From Owenia fusiformis (Eukaryota; Annelida; Polychaeta; Sabellida; Oweniidae): DNA of 64,000 nucleotides. Location: contig CAIIXF020000011.1 in the NCBI GenBank assembly GCA_903813345.2, positions 35,932,166 through 35,996,165 on the forward strand, read 5' to 3'. The notes beneath the pieces were generated by a model. It saw only the letters and a program-made list of their open reading frames with translations. It did not search any database and was not told the DNA's origin. The translations under genes were made by a program, and so were the position numbers. Below are positions 24,401 to 39,400 of this stretch, piece after piece; the stretch's first letter is position 1; every line of letters begins with the position of its first letter.

Positions 24401-27400
24401 GGAGTCGTTCCAAAGACAATATTTGGTAGGTAGATTCATTACTTGTGCAATATCTGATATTGTACATTATCCTACACTTAGTGTACTAAATGTATAATAA
24501 CATTAAGAAATAAATTTGATATTTATTGGCAAAATGAATATCCGGAGGATATCGTAACAATATACTCCGGAAAACCCAATATGCGGAGGATATCGTGACG
24601 ATATACTCCGGAAAACCCAATATGCGGAGGATATTGTGACGATATACTCCGCTTGTTGATTTCCCGCCAAATTGACTCTATTTGGCATGAAATTCATTTT
24701 GCAATGATATTATACATTTAGAACACTCCTTGTAAGTGTAGGATAATAAGAACATCCTATGATTTTTTCAGAATATCATTTTAATCTGCTCGGTGATATT
24801 GATATATGCACTCGTTCGCTTTGCTCTCTCGTGCAGATATCAATATCACCTCGTAGATATTCCTCAAAATCATAGGATATCCTATAAATATCTTGTACAA
24901 TATATGTAAGGTATACAGAATGGAAAATTTCTTCAGTATCGCTAATTTTCTTTTGTCAAGGAATAAAATTTTTGATTAAGGAGGGAATTGTTGATGGTGA
25001 AAAATGTTAATATTTTGCAGGGCCTTTCTGAGCTTACTATGGGAACTTACAAACACATTGGCAGAATTCGTTCTGCTAGATTGATTGGCCGAGACTTAGC
25101 AGAGTTTTACATGTAAGTTGTGAAAACCTGTATAATGTGCATGTCATGATATGGAACACAGATATTATGACTGATTTGTACAGTAATACCATACAACTAC
25201 AGTACCAGGACTGATAATAAATTCTGGGAAAATGCTCTCAAATGAAGAGTTAAATGACTTTTTTTATTTAAATTTTTATAGATGTCAAATAATGTCAGGT
25301 ATTAGCCTTCTTTTTAGATTTTCGAACCTGATTTTTATGACTGCCATCTATGATATTCAATGTAACTCAGTATAACCATATATGCCATTATCTTACATAA
25401 TATGGGGAAAATATCAAATACAAGTAGAAACAGATGAAACTCTTTAAGAGGCTTTTTTCAGAACTTATTGATAGCCCTTGTATATAACAAACATACATGT
25501 AAGTCTCGACTTGGCTTTTCCTTGACGTCACAGCTCCTATTCATTTGCATATTATAATCACAAAGCTATCACTTGAATTACTGTATATTTAACTGTCCTC
25601 TCTATGCAATGTTTATAGGCAACTGGGAGAGCCTAGTAAAGCTGAAGGATTCTTGATGGATGCCTTAAAGATTTACCACCATGAGAAATGGGACATGCTA
25701 GCAGATAGCACCAGAGTGGACCTTGGAAGGTGTCAGAAGCGACAAGGCAGCACATCAAAGTATCCTTCACCTAACCATGAAAACTGCTTATCTGTTCAAC
25801 TTGAAATTTATAAAGATTAATTTTTTAGATTAAAGATTAATAATTAATAAAAGCAGACTTGTGCCAAGATGTGTTAAGATTTGGGGTATTTTGTACCTCG
25901 ATCCCTTTCAGGAAGAAGGAAAAAAACTTGTCAAAGTGCAAATTTTACCACCTTTCATAATGTTCATAATTACTCAGTCATCCATGACATTTAAATTATG
26001 ATCTAGGTACAGTTTGATGGAGGAAATACTAGGCCATTTACTGCTGCCTTTGTATTTCAGAAACATTGCTCAGTATTCTAGTAATCTACCTTTGAAGTTA
26101 GGTATACAATTTATGGACACCCTGTATATGATTTAACAAACTACAAAGCATGAACAAATGTAAAATAAAATAAAATGGCATACAATTTCTTAGCTGTTCT
26201 CAGATATGCCAGGTCATGTTCCCATGTTGCCAGTAGTAGGTATTTGCCACAGGATGTAAAGATGGAACATTACAAAGACTTGTTACACATTGCTGGATCA
26301 TATCAAGGTGCAGTATATTCACAATGAAGATAAGATACCTTATGCACTGTATCAAAAATAATGAACATAAACACTCAAGAGATATATTGGTGTCAAAATT
26401 ATGAACATATACTCTCAACAGATAAATTGTTATTCATGAAAATATAACAACATATTTTATTTATTTCTTTCAGATGATGGGCCATTATTGTTGAATGCAC
26501 GTCCTGCCTTTACTGTCAAAACCATTGAACTTGAGGAGGCAACAATCATTACAGGAGACGATGCCTCAATCAACATGATATTGACCAATCATCTGCCAGA
26601 GACAGTAACATGTGACCTCATTAGCATATCATTGAATCACAAACCAATCAAAGTACAAGAACCAGAAATGGCTAAAACCAGGAAGCGGAACTCCAGTGTG
26701 TCGAGCTGCAGTGACTCAGAACTTGGCAGTTCGCTAAACTCGTCTCAGTTTGAGGACATGTTGCTTGATATGAGGGAGCATAAAGACAGGAAAACAGCCG
26801 CCACTAGTGTAGTATGCCACAATATTGCGGCAGTAATGAGAGGTAGGGGAGTAAACCCTCAGATTTCTCTGCATTATATTAATCTTCTCAATGTTTTGAT
26901 AATTGCTTATTAATGGCACCTGTCACCTTTAAAGTGTTGATTGATTGGTTATCTGTTAGTGTCAGTATTAGAAGATTACCTTTTATGTCACAACCTTACA
27001 GTGCTGACATATTCTTTGATTACCTTTTATGTCACAACCATACAATGCTGACATATTCTTTGATTACCTTTTATGTCACAACCTTACAGTGCTGACATAT
27101 TCTTTGATTACCTTTTATGTCACAACCATACAGTGCTGACATATTCTTTGATTTTCCTCTATAGGTCATCATGATTCTGGACCCCACAATGTGATGGAGC
27201 GAGAAGCTAACAAAGGAGATTATACTATCAGCCTCTCATGTTTAAGTGTCACTCTCAAACCTGGTGAAAATCAAGTAATCCTGACTGGAAAGGTACATTA
27301 AACAAGTGTCCTGTTATATATTTTAATTGTGAAAGAAACTGAACAAATCTTTAACCTCTTGACTACCCAGAATGACGAGATTTCTCGTCACCTAAGAAAT

Positions 27401-30400
27401 GACCTTGAAACCCAGAGGGACGAGAAAATCTGTCACAAAACGTTCACAAAAATTGCTCTTATTTGAACAATTTTCATCTAATTTTCACAAAAATTGTTGT
27501 AAAACGTGTAGAAATGATCTCTGCCATCTAATTTTACTAAGTTGAGCATCTTAACTTGTATAGGTATGTAGTAAAATGTCAAAAGGTGGCAAAAATGAAA
27601 AAATTCTCTGGTTCAACCGATTTTAGAGCCTGGTATTCAAGAGGTTAAAAGGCAGTTTGGCAATAAGATACAAATCTTTAAATAGTATGATAATTAAGAA
27701 AATATTAAAGTAGATTTGCGATTCATTCAACTAAGCTAGTTTACATTTCCAGGATGTGTAAGAATGCAATCCTATTTAAATCATGTATAAACTGAGCGTG
27801 AAGTGACTTTTTGGACACACTGCCATATTATCTATCCCTTATAAAACATTAATGCCATTTTGAGTACTCAATTTACTCAAAACTCACCAATATGAGGGCA
27901 TAGGTCACATGCAATATTATTAATGTAAATTGCTTAATACAATTTTGTCTTGTTGTTTCAGACTGCTGATAAGGGTAGCTATACAGTAGAATAGATGTGT
28001 ATTTTGTCTTGTTATGTTTCAGACTGCTGATAAGGGTAGCTATACAGTAGAATAGATGTGTATTTTGTCTTGTTATGTTTCAGACTGCTGATAAGGGTAG
28101 CTATACAGTAGAACAGATGTGTATTTTGTCTTGTTATGTTTCAGACTGCTGATAAGGGTAGCTAAACAGTAGAACAGATGTGTATAATGTCTTGTTTTGT
28201 TTCAGACTGCTGATAAGGGTAGCTATACAGTAGAATAGATGTGTATTTTGTCTTGTTATGTTTCAGACTGCTGATAAGGGTAGCTATACAGTAGAATAGA
28301 TGTGTATTTTGTCTTGTTATGTTTCAGACTGCTGATAAGGGTAGCTATACAGTAGAACAGATGTGTATAATGTCTTGTTTTGTTTCAGACTGCTGATAAG
28401 GGTAGCTATACAGTAGAATAGATGTGTATTTTGTCTTGTTATGTTTCAGACTGCTGATAAGGGTAGCTAAACAGTAGAACAGATGTGTATAATGTCTTGT
28501 TTTGTTTCAGACTGCTGATAAGGGTAGCTATACAGTAGAATAGATGTGTATTTTGTCTTGTTATGTTTCAGACTGCTGATAAGGGTAGCTATACAGTAGA
28601 ATAGATGTGTATTTTGTCTTGTTATGTTTCAGACTGCTGATAAGGGTAGCTATACAGTAGAACAGATGTGTATTTTGTCTTGTTGTTTCAGACTGCTGAT
28701 AAGGGTAGCTATACAGTAGAACAGATGTGTATTTTGTCTTGTTATGTTTCAGACTGCTGATAAGGGTAGCTATACAGTAGAACAGATGTGTATTTTGTCT
28801 TGTTGTGTTTCAGACTGCTGATAAGGGTAGCTATACAGTAGAACAGATGTGTATTTTGTCTTCTTATGTTTCAGACTGCTGATAAGGGTAGCTATACAGT
28901 AGAACAGATGTGTATTTTGTCTTCTTATGTTTCAGACTGCTGATAAGGGTAGCTATACAGTAGAACAGATGTGTATTTTGTCTTGTTGTGTTTCAGACTG
29001 CTGATAAGGGTAGCTATACAGTAGAACAGATGTGTATTTTGTCTTCTTATGTTTCAGACTGCTGATAAGGGTAGCTATACAGTAGAACAGATGTGTATAA
29101 TGTCTTGTTTTGTTTCAGACTGCTGATAAGGGTAGCTATACAGTAGAACAGATGTGTATTTTGTCTTGTTATGTTTCAGACTGCTGATAAGGGTAGCTAT
29201 ACAGTAGAACAGATGTGTATTTTGTCTTGTTATGTTTCAGACTGCTGATAAGGGTAGCTATACAGTAGAACAGATGTGTATTCAGGTAGAAGCGTTGGAG
29301 TTCATCAAGAATAAGGTGGCTCCAGATCTTAAGTATGAAGTTGTAGATGACTCACCTGTCATTGAGTTCACACTTTGTCAAGGTATGATTCATTCCTACA
29401 CATTTTAGAATGTATGATTCATTCCTACACATTTTAGAATGTATGTAATGTTCTTAAACATTATCTCCTCTCTTCTCTAGAAAGTCCATATTGGCGTAAA
29501 TGGCTCAATCGTTTGAGTAGAGTCTCCCATACAGTACATGTGCAAACAATCTAAATCTATTTGATGTATAAATGTACATAGTAAATTCGATGATTGTTTT
29601 CAAGGTGCCTGGTTGATTCTTAAAGATGAAAAGTGTTCACTGCACAGTGAAATTGATTTTGTATGATCAAGATTTCAAGAAATATTGCAGATTCCTAATA
29701 ATGGATCTTACTTTTTATAAATCCCCTGTTTTTTTAGCTCACATGGTGAGCTATTGCAATCACTCACTTGTCCGTCTGTCTGTCCATCCGTCCGTCTGTC
29801 TGTCTGTCCGTCTGTCTGTCAACAATTGGCCAGTTTTAAAACCTCTGTCAATAGGATTCCCGTTTTAATTTTGTTACAAAAAATGGGCAAAAAATTTTAT
29901 CCGTTTTTTTATTTTCAGCCGTTTTAGTTAACATTGATTTGTCAATCTATCTCGCAAAATCCACTTTTGGACCATTTGCTTTAAAACCTCTGTCAATAGG
30001 ATACCCATTTTAAGTTATTTTTGTTCAACATCAATGTAGAAAACTCCTCTATGACTCCTGGTTCAAAAGCTCGCCTATTTTCAAAATGGTCACCATTTTT
30101 GTCTCGCAGAATTCACTTTTGGTCCATTTTCTAGCTTTACAAATAATTTCAGGTGTCCTGCTTTGTAAAAACCCATGTCACTGTAAAGAAAAGTTGTATG
30201 AAATAATTTTGTAACAAAAAATTGGCAAAAAGTTATATTTTCAGCCATTTTAGTTAACATTGATTTGTCCATATGTCTCGCGAAGTCCACTTTGGGACCA
30301 TTTGCCTTAAAACCTCTGTCGATAGGATTCCCGTTTTAACTTATTTTGTTCAACATCAATACAGAAAACTCCCCTTTGACTCCTGGTTCAAAAGCTCGCC

Positions 30401-33400
30401 TATTTTCAAAATGGTCGCCATTTTTGTCTTTGCAAAATTCACTTGTGATCCATTTCCAAACTTTACAAATAATTTCAGGTGTCCTGCATTGTAAAAAGCC
30501 ATGTCACTGTAAAGAGTAGTTGTATGAAATAATTTTGTTACAAAAAATCGGCAAAAATTACACCCATTTTTTTATAAGTTATTTTTGTTCAACATCAATA
30601 CAAAAAACTCACCTATGACGCCTGGTTCAAAAGCTCGCCTATTTTCAAAATGGCTGCCATTTTTGTTTCGCGAAATTCACCTTTGGCCCATTTCCTAGCT
30701 TTACAAATTATTTCAGGTTGCATTGTAAAAAGCCATTTCACTCTAAAGAGAAGTTGTATGAAATAATTTTGTTACAAAAATCGGCAAAAAATCATGTCCT
30801 TTTTTTATTTTAGTTAACATTGATTTGTCCATATGTCTCTCAGTCAGTCCAAAATAGTGGCAAGTTTTAAAACCTCTGTCTGTCAACACTTGGCTCTTTT
30901 TAAATCCTCTGTAGATAGGATTCCGTTTTAAAATATTTTTGTTCAACATCAATTAACTTGTGTCTCCTGCTTCAAAATCTCGCCTATTTTCTAAATGGCC
31001 ACCATTTTTGTCTCGGAAAATTCACTTTTGGCCTATTTCCTAGCTTTACAAATAAGTTCAGGTGTCCTGCATTGTAAAAAAAACATGTCTTTATAAAGAG
31101 TAGTTGTATGAAATAATTTTGTTACAAAAAATTGGCAAAAAATTATATCGTTTTTTTTTTTATTTTCACTTCTGAGCACCCACGGTACTAATTTTTTTCA
31201 TTTTTTTTGTCTTATAATTTCAGAAATATTCCGTGATATCCCTTTCAAAACAAACCTTACAGTTCACACAGGTAGTCAACACATTGAAGAAAACTCTAAA
31301 CTGAAAATAAAAATGCCTGATGGTGTTGCTATTCGTTTGAGAGAACTGAGCAACAGTGAAGTCCTTGAATCAGAAAGCGATAGTGTTTTCATGAACGGTG
31401 TTCATACCACTGCAAATGCTAATAATGAAGAGGACAACATTACAGATGGGGATATATTAAAAGTTGAAGAACAATCTGAAGTTGAGTTAACATTACCAGA
31501 GAAAATACCATATGAACATATAGTTATTCCATTAGAAATTATGTTCACAGTTAGTTGCAATAGCCCCACAGATACAAAGCTACAGGTAATTCAATTAATC
31601 TATGGAATTATTGTAACACATGATTTTATAGCAAGTTAAATGTGTAGCCAAAGCTAAAGTAATTGTAAGTTATGATTGTACCAAAAGCTGACAGATATCG
31701 TTGTCTAGGCAGACATATACCACTGTCGTCATAGTAATTTAGGCAAATAAATTAACATTTGCAGAAACACTCCTGATATATTTTAAAAAAGCTATTTTAA
31801 TGTGTTTTTATCATTTATCCTGTGTCATGTGTTTTTTATTGATTTTTCATTTTATCTGCAGATGGAAATAATGAATCCCTGGAGTAGTGAACCAGCACTG
31901 AACAATTTCACAATATGCTACCCTCTTCAAGTGACTCATAGACTACATACAGCAGCTAAGTGGTAAGAGACATCACAATTTAAAAAAGTTTTAATGTGTT
32001 TCATTACAAAAAGCAGAAAATGTGTACGAATTTAAGTCAGGGTACAAAATGAATTGTAAAATTGTCATAATGAAATTAATATATCGAATGACATAACATG
32101 AAATAAGACCGAAATCTAGGTTTTCCTCGAATATACAAAGGTTACTATTATTACCCAAAATTGACAGGATTAAATCCTCAAAGGACGATTCTCGGTTTGG
32201 AGAACGAAGTTCATCAATCTAAATGAGCATTATCCCTGCTTCGGACAAATTTGATTTTTTTACATAATATAGATTTGAATGTCCTTTTTTGAATAGTCAT
32301 AATTTAATTTGGGTAATATTTCTAGATTTTTCTCAAAAAAATATTAGCGCAGTACACTGATGAACTTCTTTCCCCAAATCGAGACTTAACACTCTATTTT
32401 TTAGAATGGGAATTATTTTTTGGAATGGGAAAAGTAAAATATAGATGAATTTCAAACACGAGTGAGATGGCTGAGATTTTATTTTTAATTTAACGTGAGG
32501 TATAACGTTATACCTAATGTTGAACATAGCATCTCTGACTCAGCATGAGGTATAACGTTATACCCAATGCTGAACTTGGCATTTCTGACCCAGCGTGAGG
32601 TATAACGTTATACCTAATGTTGAACATAGCATCTCGGACTCAGCATGAGGTATAACGTTATACCTAATGTTGAACTTAGCATCTCTGATCCAGCGTGAGG
32701 TATAACGTTATACCTAGTGTTGAACTTAGCATCTCTGACTCAGCGTGAGGTATAACGTTATACCTAATGCTGAACTTGGCATCTTTGACCCAGCGTGAGG
32801 TATAACGTTATACGTAGTGTTCAAGCACTAAACATGTACTATTTTTAGCTAATGCTCCCTCCCACCCTCCCCTTAATTGAATTAGGGTGTACTGGACTGG
32901 GAGGTCATGATATTATATGCTATTATGTAACTACTTTAATGCAATGTACTGTTATGTATTTTCTATTGTATTATAACGTAACTTCTATTAATTAACGCAT
33001 TATAATATTATGTAACTTCTATTGTAGTTTATTGTTTTAATTAGTTAGGTACAATAAACTATTTGACCAACAGATTTAAGCCATGGGTCAATGATTCTGG
33101 CTTCATAACATACAGTCTAGTAGTTCTATAGTCATAAGTACAGCTGGGTATCTACTATCTAAGGTCGAGGGTCAAAGCACTATACTGGAATGCTCTCACT
33201 GGTGGTTACAATGAATAGACTACATTATGCTTGTGTTGTACATGTTGTATATTATCTATCTAGGCAAACAAATAGTAATCAGGTCTCATGATGCCAAGAC
33301 CAAAAGAAAAGTGCAATTATGATTTGATATCTAACACTACTACATTTGAACAGATGGTTCAGAATATTGCCTGCTACAGTACTATATCCCTGATATTCAA

Positions 33401-36400
33401 TGCTATTAAGCTCTATTATTTTGCTCTTAATTTTAATTTCTTAGTTGTAAATCTTTGTTATTTCAATTTTCTTAGTTTTGCAGGTAGAAATGTGCTTTTC
33501 AGACTTCTCAAAATTTAGCTAGTTTTCGCCAATTTCTCATTTCTTTCAGTAACCACCAACATTAGACAGCATACTGAAATACATGTACGTTAAATACTTT
33601 TGACTTTCAGATTTTCCCTGAAGTTAAAAATAAATAATATTTTAAATTTTCAAAAGGTTATGGAAAAGTGAGTGTTTAAGTGTTTTGTATTCACATTTGA
33701 TTTAAATCAGGTGTCTCAATTGTTTATTCACACACTTTTATTATTGACTTTTAAAAGATGTTTTAGACAAACATTTCGCGAATAAGGTTTTATTTGTATT
33801 GATTGACTTATAGTGTATTATACTACGAACAAGGAAAAAATTGTCAAATTGGAATCCTATATTGTTACACACTTGTTAGTGTAGATGTACAGTATGTCAT
33901 GTACACTCTTCATTTTTTCATCTTGCTTGATCTGGAGTAAACTGGCATTTTGTTTATGTTTTTAGAATTAATGTGCTAATTTATCTTAGTAGCCGTAAGC
34001 AATGTATAGAAAGGTCACATATGCTGTTGGAATCTGATATATCTCTATTCTCTAGTGCAGTGCTAAGTAATTTGTGTCCTAATCTCAATAGAAATATACA
34101 ACTTTGCTATATTTTTTACCAGGTTGTAATAGTTATATCTGATAATTCAAGGTACATGTCTACTTTAATAATTATGAAAACCAAAAAATAAGAAGGAGGC
34201 TCCACAAAAATAACGCTTCCTTTGTTTCCTTTATCTGAAACATGGGCCAAGGGAAAAGTAGACGTAAGCTCAATATAGAAACTCATACTTTTGCCTATGA
34301 TCTGAAATTCGCTCTACTCAGGTCCCAAACTACCAGAACTTTGAACTTTAACTAGATACAATGCGATAAAAAATGACTGTTGCAGAACTATTAAAATTAC
34401 TGCAAATTTTAACTGAGCACGAATAATCACAGCTTTGTGATTATGATCAATATTTACAAGACTAACTAGATAGTGTAAGACTAACTAGCTGGTGTATATA
34501 ATGTTGGCTTGGATTTTTCAAATAAACATAACAGGATTTGTATGGGACAAGACTGCTAACAATTCTAAAGTACTGGTTTATGAAAACACAGAATGAAATC
34601 CTGTGCTAAGGAATAGCCATGTGTCGGTAGAACCATTAATTACCTAAAAGACCTAACACCTTGAGACCTCAAACTTCTCAAGATATTCTTTTCTTACATT
34701 TTATTTATTATATATATTATTTACTCAATAATTATGTGATTTAAATGACATATCATTCACTGTGAACAAAATAGAACTTTTTGGTTGCTTATGCCACGAT
34801 CAACCCCCCCCCCCCCAACTGAAAACCACATTTTTGGCGATCGCATTCCCTGACTGAAAGCTGGCTACGCCCCTAAACTACAAAATTATATTACTTTACA
34901 TCAGTTACACACATGTTACGAGTATAATAACAAAATATCAGTGTGATGTTTCCATAATAAATGGTTTTAAAACATGAGTACATAAATTAATAATTTAAAG
35001 ATGTAGTTTTCAATACAATCTCCCTTCAAATGGAAAATTGTAAATATCCCATGGGAAATTTATGGGTTCAAAAACTGCTGTAAAACACACCACCATTAAT
35101 TCTCACCTTTAATACTTATAAACTGAATAAGGAATACAATCATTTTTGTGTCATCCTTTTTTATTTCACCATTTTCTACTAAAAGTGCATCAATACCATT
35201 CCACCCAATGCAATTGCATCAAGAAAAAAACATCAATACAACCCCTGTGAGAGATAATAGCTGGCATTCACATGACCATTCAGGGAATTGCATCTGTCCC
35301 CCAATAAAATTACTATAATCATATACCATGATCAAAATACTCCCTAGAGAAATATGTTCATACTATTGAGTGGATAATTCCCCCTGGAAAGGTAATACCA
35401 AAAATGCATTCTTCGTTTAAGTCTATGATTTGAAGGGTTATTGATTTAAAAGAAGTTAAATATACATTTATGTGCACTGGGACTAAGTTTTCTTTCTAGG
35501 ATTTTTCTGTTAATACATCTTATAGATGTGAGAGGCAATTATCTGTCCATCTTACAGAAACTTTTTAATTTTATATGCATTAACCTAAATCACCAACCTT
35601 AAAAAAGAACAATTACACTTGAAACAAAGATTGTATTAAAATCAGTGATTGGATAGATTTTCCATTCACAAATGTTATAAGGCATTTTTGCACTAGTTAA
35701 ACCCTGAGAATTGTACAGGCTGAGTGATCTTACCCTGTTGTACACCCAAAGTTTAATTTAAAGATGGTCAAATTGATATCTCCTATGTTCAAATCAATAT
35801 GTAGTAAACAATAACAATGACACATAGAGGTATACTGTATATCAGCAGTCATATCACAAGAGCAAAAGAATCAATTTATTCTGTAAAAATCCTAAAAATA
35901 ATACTCTATTCAAACTCACTTAAAAGTGGTACTTTTTTGCTAGAAGCTAAAATTTGTAAACAAACATTAGTTAGATAATATTACTTAATATTCATAAAAA
36001 TCTAATTGACCCAAACAGAAGATTTCTTTTTGTTCTTTATTATTTATCAATTACAGAGGGGTTAATAAAATTATTATGTAAATATAATACTCTTATGAAT
36101 TGTCATTTGCGGATCAATTTGATTAAAAGCTGAACTTGATTTTAAATAAGGGCAAATTGTGTAAGGTACTAATGTATTACAGTATCGATCAATGTACTAT
36201 TTAATAAATTCCCTGAAATTATTGTAAGGGTAGTTAGCTTGTAAGGGTAGTTAGCTTGTAAGGGTAGTTAGCTTGTTCAAAGTCTTGTAAAGCCAGATGA
36301 CCAGTAGGTCAGTGTAGTAACACATTAAATTCTCAGAAATTTAGCTGGCCATAAATATTGTTTCAATGACAGAACAGATTATCTTAATGTTTCAGTTTGA

Positions 36401-39400
36401 AATTCTATATCTCTGTTCATATGAGTATACTAGTATACTAGTAGATAGAATATCTGTATTCAGCTATTTGAATGTGAAAGCAACTTTTAATACTTGTAGT
36501 TCTATTATGCAGAGTTTTTACATTTCAATTAGACATTGGCATGGGGGGGGGTGGAATTGGTGATCGCACCCCCCCCCCCCATTACCAATAAAATATAACC
36601 ATGAGAAGAAAAGAGCTTTAAATTAAATGCTTTTTATTTGAAGCTTCTTGCTCAATTTATTATGAAGGAAGTTGCATAATTTTTTGTAAAATTCAAGATA
36701 AATCTTAATTGTTGGCTTCTTATGCCACAATCACATCCCCTGACTGAAAATGGAATTTTTTGGCGATTGCACCCCCCCCCCCCCATGCCCTGACTGAAAG
36801 CTGGCTACGCCCCTATAGACATTTCCGTTTTTAAACTTCATATCCTGCAAATTCCTATATATTAGGCAATAAAATAAAAAAACGTTCTACCTGCACAATA
36901 TCACATTGTGATTTAGATAGATAACTAGCTTGACTGACTGATATTCATTTGCCTTCATCATATTATGTGGCTTACAATAGCCAGGATTTTGTGACTGGTA
37001 GGGGGTGGTTCATTTGTTAAATTCATGCAAAAATACTCCCCCACCCTCCCTCACACTCAAATTACCTCATCTTACATTAAGTAAGGTTTTTCAAATTATG
37101 ATAATGCACTGATATACCCCCTATGGGTATCTAGTGTGTAAATGTAATACTTAATCATAATTATATTACATGAATAAATAAAAAATAAATAAATAAAGGT
37201 ATCATAATTTGATCATTATGGAATTTATTTTATGAAAGTTTAAGATGCAGAAATTGTTGACAAATTGTGAACTTTAGATATCAAGTGCATCAATGAAAAA
37301 TATATACATGAAATTATATTCATTAATTTTGCACTAACAAGACTTGCGAATGGTCTTGTAAAAAAGTATCTTGTATCATTATGAAATAAAATCACAACCA
37401 TTTTTTAGGGATAAATATGAAGTCCCATGTGCAAAAGTTGTCAAAACAGTAATCCATTTAGGCTCATTCTATTTTCAAGATGACATCTGAATTCAACTTA
37501 GTTTTGAAGTGTGAACTAGGCATGAAGTATAAACTACCCTAATAAATTAATAATCTCATGTTTATTTAATTTTAACAATGGCCATTGTCTCTATCAAAAA
37601 ATATAATTATACCAAATGAAATTTGGTACTCTATTTTTCATTTTAGAATATTTGAATACTTGAAACTGGAGTAAATATTATATCTGTCTCTGGGTAGTAT
37701 AGTACATGTATTGTATACTAGTAACATCTTATTTAGTCTTGAATACTTCAAAGAACACTAGATATTTGCCTTTAAAAATACATTGAAACAGACTGCAATC
37801 TGTCTATGAGAGGAGGACAGTGAGTTCACTCTAGACTAAAACCAAGAAGACAAACCCATAACTTACATTTTATCTAAATAATCTGTCAACTTGAACCCTA
37901 ACTAGTTTTCCAGAGCTGATCAGATTTGATCAGCTCCGGGGGGGGGGGGGGGGGGGGGGGGGGGGTCGGGGATATTTGACCATATTTATTGCCCCCAGAG
38001 TGGGGAATTTGACACATTTATTTGGCCACGGGATAAGGAATTAGACAGGCTAACATTTTTTTGTCAAATTCCCCATCCATGCCTGCGTGGGGGTCTCATA
38101 CTAACTTTTGAATGGTGCATAAGCTCAAAGGAGAGTTCTAAGTGATACCCATTATAGTTGATATGACAAATAACTGTTTACAGTCTTATAACAACATAAT
38201 AAAATTAACTAATCAGTGACATCATGCTTTTTATAGTTCTGGTCAAGAAGATTGCCGTGTAAACAAATAATAAAACATCTTGGAATTTTGATGCCACATG
38301 GAGGCCAGTGAAAAGTCCAGTTTCAGTTGTTCTTACGTATCTTAAAGAACAATCAAAAAGGCACTTTTTAAGATAAAACAGCAATTATGTAAGAAGTTTA
38401 ATTATTCAATAAGAAGTTTAATGTACCACCAGATATTGCTCTTTGTCTATTTAATGCTTTAGTCCAATTTTCTCTTATACAAGTGAAATGTGATATGATA
38501 AAAAACAAATGAAAGCAAATGAATCCAGCCATACATTTGCCATATTTGAAGTCAACATTATAAAGGTGTCAATTAATCATAAACTGCAAGATACCCACTG
38601 TCAAGCAAATTTGAGTCTTAAATTATAAAATATTGGCTTATACTTCTAAAATTTCCAGATAGAGGTTATCAAGAGTTTGATTCAAAACTTGGTCAAGCAA
38701 GGTATATGATACTCAGAAAATGTGATTTCATTAGGTTATTGGAACTACCAAATTCTGAATACTGAAATCTAGTGAGTGTGGTAGAAAAGAAGAAACATGG
38801 AAAAATGGTTTAAACATTATCCTAAGGGGCCTGGTCAATATTTCAATTTCCGTCAAAAAACGTAATTAATTACGTTAGGGGGGAGGGGGAAAGCCCTATT
38901 TAATTAGGTGACGGACATTGATTTTTGCATGCAAATCAACATTTTGACTCATTTAGAGTGCACACAAATCAACATTTTGACTTTCGTTAGAAGGGGAGGG
39001 GGGGTTAAGACCTAAGTAAATTAATTAAGTTTTTTGACGGACATTGAAATATTGACCATAACCCTAATACATGTATAGTTAGAACGTACAAATCGTTCCA
39101 GAAGGAAAGAATATTGTATTTGAAATTAGATAACAAAAACTATAGATTGGCAATAAGTAGATTTTGAATGAGTTTTCATTGATTGGCAATCCAGGCTGGA
39201 AGACCTGCAAAGCAAAAACCTAGAGAAAACTATGCAATATTTATATAAAACATATAGAGGGTGAGTGTCATTTCTTTTTTACTTGTACAATCAATGATAA
39301 GGTAAAACAGATAGTAAAGCGTATAGTCAGAAAGCAGTGTAGGCCAGTGTATGTGAACCACACTTAAAATGTAACATTGTCCTTTCATCATAATTACAAA

